From positions 248,001 through 312,000 of the forward strand of contig JAXHNP010000002.1 in assembly GCA_034520365.1 (NCBI GenBank): a stretch of DNA of 64,000 nucleotides, given 5' to 3'. Every line of letters starts with the position of its first letter. Positions within the stretch are counted from its first letter, which is position 1. The notes under the pieces were generated by a model. That model searched no databases and was not told the origin of the DNA. It worked only from the letters and a program-made list of their open reading frames with translations. Of the stretch, positions 58,532-64,000 are shown piece after piece. Both the position numbers and the translations under genes were made by a program. This DNA is from Desulfobacterales bacterium. Lineage in GTDB: Bacteria; Desulfobacterota; Desulfobacteria; Desulfobacterales; Desulfosalsimonadaceae.

Positions 58532-59740
58532 CTATCCCTCGTGTTTGCCGATAATTGATATGCTGCAGATATTCTGGAACGGAAACCCGCCCAGGTTATG
58601 GGTAAGCCCAAGCCTCGGATTTTCAAGCTGGCGCTTATCCGCCCGGCCATGGAGCTGCAGATACATTTCATAGAGCATCCGAAGGCCGGATGCGCCAATG
58701 GGGTGGCCGAAGCATTTGAGTCCGCCGTCGACCTGGCAGGGGACCTGGCCGTCCAGATCATAAAACCCGTCCATGATATCATAGACCGCTTTGCCCCGTT
58801 CGGAGATATGCATGTCCTCGTAGGTGACCAGTTCTGTTATGGAGAAGCAGTCATGGAGTTCCATCATGCTGATCTCTTCCCGGGGGTTGGTCACGCCTGC
58901 CTCTTCATAGGCCTTGGTGCTGCATTTTGAGGTGGTCATGAAGTGATCCCCGTCCCATTCATCATAGCCCAGCTCCTCGCCGCTGCTAAGTGCCAGCTGC
59001 AGGGCCTTGACGGTGATAAAATCCTTTTTTCCCATTTTCTTAGCCATTTCCGGCGTCGTGACGATGGCGCAGGCCGAGCCGTCACTGACCCCGCAGCAGT
59101 CAAAGAGCCCCAGCGGATGAGCGATAATGGGAGATGCCATTACCTGGTCTTCGGTGACGGCTTTCTGCAGATGGGCCTTGGGGTTCAATGTCCCGTTGGC
59201 ATGGCTTTTTGCGGAAACATGGGCCATGGCCCGTTTCAGTTCATCATCCTTGATTTTATACTTTGCCGAATATGCGCTGGCAAGCTGGGCAAAAGAGCCG
59301 GGGGCGGTCAGATTGGGCCACCACTGCCAGAGCAGGGAGCCCGAGCCGGAGCCGGCTGCCGGAAGCCCCCCATAGCCGGTATCTTTTAATTTTTCAACAC
59401 CAAGGGCCAGGCAGATGTCATACGCGCCGGAAGCAACGGCGTAGCAGGCCCCGCGAAATGCTTCCGTGCCGGTGGCGCAGTAGTTTTCCACCCGGGTGAC
59501 CGGAATCATGGGCAGGCGCAGGGTGGTGGCCAGCGGCATGGCGGTTTTACCCACATTGATTTCATCCATGCAGGTGCCGAACCATGCGGCTTCAATCTCG
59601 GTATCCTCAATATTGGCGTCTGCCAGGCACTCCTCATAGGCTTCCAGCATGAGTTCTTCAGCGCCCACATCCCAGCGTTCACCAAATTTGGTGCATCCCA
59701 TGCCGATGATGGCGACTTTATCTTTTATTCCTGTAGCCAT
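58532..59740 (-). CDS. SCP2-type thiolase (acetyl-CoA acyltransferase-like)
   Basis: This 402-residue thiolase of the SCPx/archaeal type has the nucleophilic Cys at residue 88 (VENYCATGTEAFRGA), the first His in MELHDCFSITELVTYED and the second active-site block CFGHPIGASGLRMLYE. All catalytic residues appear intact. It is encoded directly before (in transcription, after) a protein containing an HMG-CoA-synthase-like and a DUF35 domain. In archaea a thiolase of this type forms a complex with those two proteins, so physical association is plausible here. Confidence 0.94.
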   Translation of the reverse strand: MATGIKDKVAIIGMGCTKFGERWDVGAEELMLEAYEECLADANIEDTEIEAAWFGTCMDEINVGKTAMPLATTLRLPMIPVTRVENYCATGTEAFRGACYAVASGAYDICLALGVEKLKDTGYGGLPAAGSGSGSLLWQWWPNLTAPGSFAQLASAYSAKYKIKDDELKRAMAHVSAKSHANGTLNPKAHLQKAVTEDQVMASPIIAHPLGLFDCCGVSDGSACAIVTTPEMAKKMGKKDFITVKALQLALSSGEELGYDEWDGDHFMTTSKCSTKAYEEAGVTNPREEISMMELHDCFSITELVTYEDMHISERGKAVYDIMDGFYDLDGQVPCQVDGGLKCFGHPIGASGLRMLYEMYLQLHGRADKRQLENPRLGLTHNLGGFPFQNICSISIIGKHEG

Positions 59741-59769
59741 GGTTCATTCCTCCTTAAGTGAGGTATTTA

Positions 59770-62502
59770 TTAAAATGAAAACAGTTTGCCGATCAACTGG
59801 GATTTCATCACATCCCCGTCAATTTTTAACTTCCCGGACGTAAACGCCTTCATGGGATCGAGCCTCCCGGAGATCATATCCACAAAATCCCCGTCCGCCA
59901 TTTTCAGCGTGCAGGTGGGCTTCTCCGCCTTGCCGGGCGCCACCTCGCAGGTGCCGTCTTTGACCGTTACGGTCCAGTCGCCGCCGTCAGTACCGGAGAT
60001 TGAATACTGGAAGACCACGTCCACGCCTTTGGCGGCATCCGGATTGAATGCATCCGGCATTTTATCAAACACGTCCTTTACGCGCATGCCGCTGCCGCCG
60101 GCTTCCTCCCCGCCGCCGGCTACCTTTTTGGGCTGCGGGGGCGAGACCAGCCCAAAAAGGGCCGCATTGGCGTCTTCATAGATCTGGGCGCCGTCCAGGT
60201 CATTTATTTTATCGATGTTTTCGCTGACCTGCTCGGGTGTAGGCGGGTTTTCCGCATCCCCCAGCTGAACCCCCGGGCTGGTCAGTATGGCGGCCCGGTT
60301 GTAATAGCCCATGCCGGCATTAAATATCTTGCCGCTTTGATTGCAGGCTTCGCTTGAGAGGTAGAGCACTATCGGGGAGACAAATTCCGGCTTCATTTTT
60401 TCAAAAATATCCGGGGGCATGATATCTTCGGTTAACCGGGAACCGGCAAGCGGGGCAATGGTATTCACATTGATGTTGTATTTCTGCCCCTCGATGCGAA
60501 GCGTGTTCATCAGGCCGATAAGCGCCATCTTGGCGGATGAGTAATTGCTCTGGCCGAAATTACCGTAAAGTCCGGCCCCGGAGGTAGTCATGATGATCCG
60601 GCCGTATTTCTGCTCCCGCATTACCTTAACTGCCGGGCGGGTAACGTTGTAGGCGCCGTTTAGATGCACCGCCTGTACGGCCTGCCAATGTTCCGGCTCC
60701 ATCTTGACAAAGCTTTTATCCCTTAAAATACCGGCGTTGTTTATAACGATATCCACGCGGCCGAAGGCGTCCACTGCGGTCTTGATAATGTTTTCCCCGC
60801 CTTCCGGCTTGGCCACATTGTCATAATTGGCCACTGCCTGGCCGCCGAATTCCTTGATTTCATTTACCACCTGCTGCGCAGGGGTGGCTGATCCCTCGCC
60901 GGAGCCGTCGCGGGCGCTGCCCAGGTCGTTTACCACCACGCTGGCCCCGCGTTTGGCCAGTTCCAGGGCGTATATCCGGCCCAGTCCGCCGCCGGCACCG
61001 GTGATTACCGCTACCTGGCCGTCAAAGCGGACTTTCTTCATCTCTTCGGCTGCCCCGGGAACAGGCGCTGCCTTCCAGAAGTAGTTGACGAATCCGCGGT
61101 TTTTGTCCTCCGTGCGTTTACGAAACATCATGTAAACCGGCAGGCCCACTTTCAGCTCGTCCAGCTTGCAGTCCGTGAAGTCGGCCATAAACCGGCCGCC
61201 GCCCTCAAACTGGATCATCCCGTAAGTGTGCGGCGGATCCACGGAAACGGCCAGGAGGTCGCCGGTAAAGGTTTTGATTTTAGCCGGGATATTGGCAAAC
61301 TCATAATCCTCCTGGGTATGCCGGGCACGGCAGTGGGGATTGACGCAGACATCGGTCTTGGGAAACTGAGGCGTCTGACACTTGGTGCATTTACCGCCAA
61401 CCAGGCCCAGAATCATTTTTCGCCTTCGCCATAGGGTGGTGAGTGCGGTCTGGGTGGGGGCTTCGGCGCGAATGCCCATATCCGGCTGAATAATATCTCT
61501 GAATTCAAGGAATTTTGCGTATTTATCGATGGTTTCCTTGTTTTCCAGGGTCTTCTTAAACTTATCCCGCGGCTTAAGGTTCAGGATGTTCTCTGTGACA
61601 ACAAAATAGAAGGCGCTGCAGCCCTGGCCGAAGCTCGCCATCAGAATCCGGTCGCCCGGCTTGGCATCATCCAGGGCCGCGGTCATCATCAGCATGGGGT
61701 GGGCGCATCCGGTATCCCCGCAGACCTCGTGCAGGTTATCCATCACTTTTTCCGGGGCCGCCCCCAGTTTTTTGGCGATTTTTTTATGCTCTGCCTTGAA
61801 AAAGCAGGGATAGACCAGCTTGTCCACATCATCCATGGTGATATTCAGCTTGGCAAGCAGGCCGTTGACACCTTCAGGAATGATTTTGGAATAGCCCTCG
61901 TCACGTACCCAGCGCTCCTCCCAGTTGTAGTCGTAGCGCTTGAGTGCGCCCCGGTAGTGATCAATAAAATCATAGGAGACCGAATAGGAGCCCTTGAATT
62001 CGGCAATTACATCCGTATTTCCGATTAAAAACGCGGCTGCGCCGTCGCCGAACCACATCTCATGGAAATAGGCGGGCTTGGTTTCGCGTTTATCCGTGGC
62101 TGACACCAATAAACTGTCACGCTCTCCGCTTTTGACGGATTCAATGGCTGCGAGCAGGGCGTTGGTGCCCGCTTTCTGAGAAGAGGTGAAATCTGCGGTC
62201 ATGATGTCCGCCCGCAGATTAAGTGCCGTGGACAAAATGCCTGCATTCTGCCGGTCGGCAAATGGGAAGGTGGTGGAGGCCAGCATGAGGCCATCCAAGT
62301 TTTCTTTTTTATGCTGTGTCAGGCACTCTTTGGAAGCCGTAACCGCCATGGTGATGGCGTCTTCATCCCAGTTGCACATGGACCGCTCCCCCTGGGCCAC
62401 CATGACAATGGCCGGGGCAAACCATCCCATGTTTTCATAGATCGCCATGCGGTTTAACCGCAGGCGGGGAATATATGCACCGTAATCAGTAATCCCAATC
62501 AT
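59770..62502 (-). CDS. Four-domain fusion: HMG-CoA-synthase-like, DUF35/OB-fold, short-chain dehydrogenase, SCP2
   Basis: The 910 residues contain four domains. Residues 1-340 form a thiolase-fold domain of the HMG-CoA synthase group. Residues 365-480 form a DUF35 zinc-ribbon/OB-fold with Cys 372, 375, 386 and 391. Residues 493-745 form an SDR with TGAGGGLGR and the SNYSSAK Tyr-Lys pair, and 810-910 an SCP2 domain. By my alignment to archaeal HMG-CoA synthase, catalytic Glu, Cys and His are replaced by Thr77, Gln109 and Pro232. The first domain may therefore be a scaffold or a decarboxylase-like relative. The SDR and SCP2 should be an active 3-hydroxyacyl-CoA dehydrogenase and lipid-binding unit. 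Thirty bases separate it from the thiolase gene. Confidence 0.9.
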   Translation of the reverse strand: MIGITDYGAYIPRLRLNRMAIYENMGWFAPAIVMVAQGERSMCNWDEDAITMAVTASKECLTQHKKENLDGLMLASTTFPFADRQNAGILSTALNLRADIMTADFTSSQKAGTNALLAAIESVKSGERDSLLVSATDKRETKPAYFHEMWFGDGAAAFLIGNTDVIAEFKGSYSVSYDFIDHYRGALKRYDYNWEERWVRDEGYSKIIPEGVNGLLAKLNITMDDVDKLVYPCFFKAEHKKIAKKLGAAPEKVMDNLHEVCGDTGCAHPMLMMTAALDDAKPGDRILMASFGQGCSAFYFVVTENILNLKPRDKFKKTLENKETIDKYAKFLEFRDIIQPDMGIRAEAPTQTALTTLWRRRKMILGLVGGKCTKCQTPQFPKTDVCVNPHCRARHTQEDYEFANIPAKIKTFTGDLLAVSVDPPHTYGMIQFEGGGRFMADFTDCKLDELKVGLPVYMMFRKRTEDKNRGFVNYFWKAAPVPGAAEEMKKVRFDGQVAVITGAGGGLGRIYALELAKRGASVVVNDLGSARDGSGEGSATPAQQVVNEIKEFGGQAVANYDNVAKPEGGENIIKTAVDAFGRVDIVINNAGILRDKSFVKMEPEHWQAVQAVHLNGAYNVTRPAVKVMREQKYGRIIMTTSGAGLYGNFGQSNYSSAKMALIGLMNTLRIEGQKYNINVNTIAPLAGSRLTEDIMPPDIFEKMKPEFVSPIVLYLSSEACNQSGKIFNAGMGYYNRAAILTSPGVQLGDAENPPTPEQVSENIDKINDLDGAQIYEDANAALFGLVSPPQPKKVAGGGEEAGGSGMRVKDVFDKMPDAFNPDAAKGVDVVFQYSISGTDGGDWTVTVKDGTCEVAPGKAEKPTCTLKMADGDFVDMISGRLDPMKAFTSGKLKIDGDVMKSQLIGKLFSF

Positions 62503-62531
62503 TTTTTCATCTCCTGTATGGTTTATACGGG

Positions 62532-64000
62532 TTACATCTTAAACAGTTTTTCGATCAACTGAGATTTCATGATATCGCCTTCGATTTTTAATTTTCCGGA
62601 GGTATATGCCTGCATGGCCGGCAGGGTCCCGTTGATCATATCCAGAAAATCCGAATCCTTCATTTTAAGCGTGCAGGTCGGTTTTTCATGGACCCCGGAT
62701 TCAATGGTGCACTGCTGGTCCTTGATCACGCAATACCAGTCGCCGCTGTCATCGCCGGAAATGTGGTATTGGAATATGACGTCCGCGCCTTTTGCGGCAT
62801 CCGGATCAAAGGCCTGGGCCATGGCATCAAAGACCGCCGGCACCGACGTCATTTTTCCGCTGCTGTCGCCGGTTTGCTGCGAAGGCTTGGAAAATGCGTT
62901 GATCACGTCGCCTACCTGTTCGTTGAGTTCTGAATATTCTTTGCCGCCTTTTAAACTGTCAATGGCGTTAAATTGATCCATAACAGCTTCAATGGTGGGC
63001 GGATTCTCGCCGTCGCCAAGGGTTGTCCCGGGGCCGGTCACCACCGCGGCCCGGTTAAAGCTGTTCACGCCGGCATTATAGATAAAGCCGGTCTCCTTGC
63101 AGCGGCCGGAGGCGAGATAGACCACAATCGGGGCCACGAATTCGGGTTTGACCTTATCCAGCAGATCCTGGGGCAGCACATCTTCGGTTAGCCTTGAGGC
63201 GGCCAGGGGCGCCACGGTGTTGACCCGGATATTGTATTTTTTTCCCTCCAGTTTGAGGGTGTTCATCAGCCCGACCAGGCCCATTTTGGCGGCGCTGTAG
63301 TTGGATTGGCCGAAATTGCCATACAGCCCGGCCGCAGAGGTAGTCATAATAATCCGGCCGTAGCCCTTTTCCCGCATAACTTTAACTGCCGGGCGGGTTA
63401 CGTGATAGGCGCCGTTTAGGTGCACATCCACAACGGTCTGCCAGTTTTCCGGCTCCATCTTGACAAAGCTCTTATCTCTCAGGATACCCGCATTATTGAT
63501 CAGAATGTCCACGGTGCCGAATGCATCCAGGGCGGTTTTGATGATATTTTCCCCGCCGTCCGGGGTGGCCACGTTATCGTAATTGGCCACTGCCTGGCCG
63601 CCATCTGCCTTGATTTCGTTTACCACCTCGTCTGCGGGTGTTGCGGCCCCGCCGGTGCCGTCCCGGCTTCCGCCAAAATCGTTGACCACGACTTTGGCCC
63701 CCCGCCGGGCCAGTTCCAGTGCATATACCCGGCCCAGTCCGCCGCCTGCCCCGGTGATCACCGCCACCTGGTCATCAAATCGGATTTCGTCCTTGGGAAC
63801 TTCACCATATTCAAAAACCCCGTTGGTAATGATCACCTCGTCCGTTCGGCTATTGACAGTCTGCCACACCGCCTGGTTATCTTCGGTTTTCCAGATCCGG
63901 GTTTTAATGGGATCACCAGGATAGAGGGGTCTTGAAAAACGGCATTTCATGCGTCGAAGTTTTTCCGGCTCGCCAGGGGTCAAACTGTTAATTAACGCCC
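62532..64000 (-). CDS. Multifunctional beta-oxidation protein: MaoC-like hydratase (partial), SDR, SCP2 (cut by window end)
   Basis: The frame stays open to the last base, so the N-terminus lies outside. The first visible residues (RMKCRFSRPLYPGDPIKTRI) are the end of a MaoC-type hotdog hydratase. An SDR follows (VAVITGAGGGLGRVYALELA, with SNYSAAKMG), then a C-terminal SCP2 domain. The order matches peroxisomal multifunctional enzyme 2 with domains rearranged, so it should hydrate enoyl-CoA and oxidise 3-hydroxyacyl-CoA. Its SDR-SCP2 half is a close paralogue of the one in the neighbouring four-domain protein. Confidence 0.9.
   Translation of the reverse strand, partial: ALINSLTPGEPEKLRRMKCRFSRPLYPGDPIKTRIWKTEDNQAVWQTVNSRTDEVIITNGVFEYGEVPKDEIRFDDQVAVITGAGGGLGRVYALELARRGAKVVVNDFGGSRDGTGGAATPADEVVNEIKADGGQAVANYDNVATPDGGENIIKTALDAFGTVDILINNAGILRDKSFVKMEPENWQTVVDVHLNGAYHVTRPAVKVMREKGYGRIIMTTSAAGLYGNFGQSNYSAAKMGLVGLMNTLKLEGKKYNIRVNTVAPLAASRLTEDVLPQDLLDKVKPEFVAPIVVYLASGRCKETGFIYNAGVNSFNRAAVVTGPGTTLGDGENPPTIEAVMDQFNAIDSLKGGKEYSELNEQVGDVINAFSKPSQQTGDSSGKMTSVPAVFDAMAQAFDPDAAKGADVIFQYHISGDDSGDWYCVIKDQQCTIESGVHEKPTCTLKMKDSDFLDMINGTLPAMQAYTSGKLKIEGDIMKSQLIEKLFKM

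Noticed and set aside
58519-58782. 88-residue extension of the acyl-CoA dehydrogenase into the thiolase gene
   Set aside because: It reads antisense-like sequence within the thiolase coding region; ATG 58518 has AAGGAGT upstream.
58592-59389. Plus-strand frames opposite the thiolase gene
   Set aside because: Antisense shadows; the thiolase catalytic residues on the minus strand are all present.

Overview
The window looks like a chromosomal segment of a strictly anaerobic, Gram-negative member of the Desulfobacterota, probably a Desulfobacterales-type sulfate reducer. The evidence is two aldehyde:ferredoxin oxidoreductases of the tungsten family, rubrerythrin, a large acyl-CoA metabolism operon with an iron alcohol dehydrogenase, an archaeal-type split GMP synthase subunit, outer-membrane efflux and lipoprotein genes, and many intergenic repeats. 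This placement is inferred from gene content; no rRNA or tRNA gene was seen. I saw no CRISPR array, prophage or plasmid functions.

Layout. 1-1351: end of an unidentified gene and the ATP-pyrophosphatase subunit of GMP synthase. 1332-7913 (minus): a TetR-led RND multidrug efflux operon (tetR, outer-membrane factor, adaptor, pump) with a palindromic operator upstream. 8161-9325: DUF456 membrane protein and rubrerythrin. 9580-11427: an Slp-family lipoprotein gene broken by an ISAzo13-family insertion sequence flanked by a 4-bp duplication. 11917-13974: cyclic-nucleotide-binding protein, an OadG-like protein and an OadB-type sodium pump subunit. 14308-17525: PII-like protein, zinc-ribbon membrane protein, MgtE and a solute-binding-like protein. 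17594-24256 (minus): a complete branched-chain-amino-acid-type ABC transporter with an acyl-CoA ligase. 24589-26299: poorly characterised small proteins.

26562-29755: an AOR-family enzyme with MoaD-like and MoeB/HesA-like partners, fitting tungstopterin cofactor supply. 29882-32652: a flavin oxidoreductase, a flavodoxin-like protein, an exported nickel superoxide dismutase and an exported protein-L-isoaspartate methyltransferase, which read as an oxidative-damage module. 32649-43591 (minus): glycogen metabolism (branching enzyme of eukaryotic type, synthase, phosphorylase, a CBM48-like protein, and a 1435-residue debranching enzyme joining an amylase domain to an amylo-1,6-glucosidase domain). 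43826-52115: housekeeping and accessory genes (CoA-disulfide-reductase-like enzyme, TyrA, acyl-ACP thioesterase, ThyX, a frameshifted LpxR-like gene, AI-2E transporter, lipase, small proteins).

52117-64000 (minus): an acyl-CoA operon running off the right edge: MaoC/SDR/SCP2, a four-domain HMG-CoA-synthase-like/DUF35/SDR/SCP2 fusion, thiolase, acyl-CoA dehydrogenase, then a second promoter, iron alcohol dehydrogenase, free SCP2 protein, AOR, a strong terminator and a TetR gene. The four-domain fusion, whose synthase-like domain appears to have lost all three canonical catalytic residues, is the most unusual item. The exported NiSOD/PIMT pair and the OadG-like protein with an added C-terminal domain are the next most unusual.
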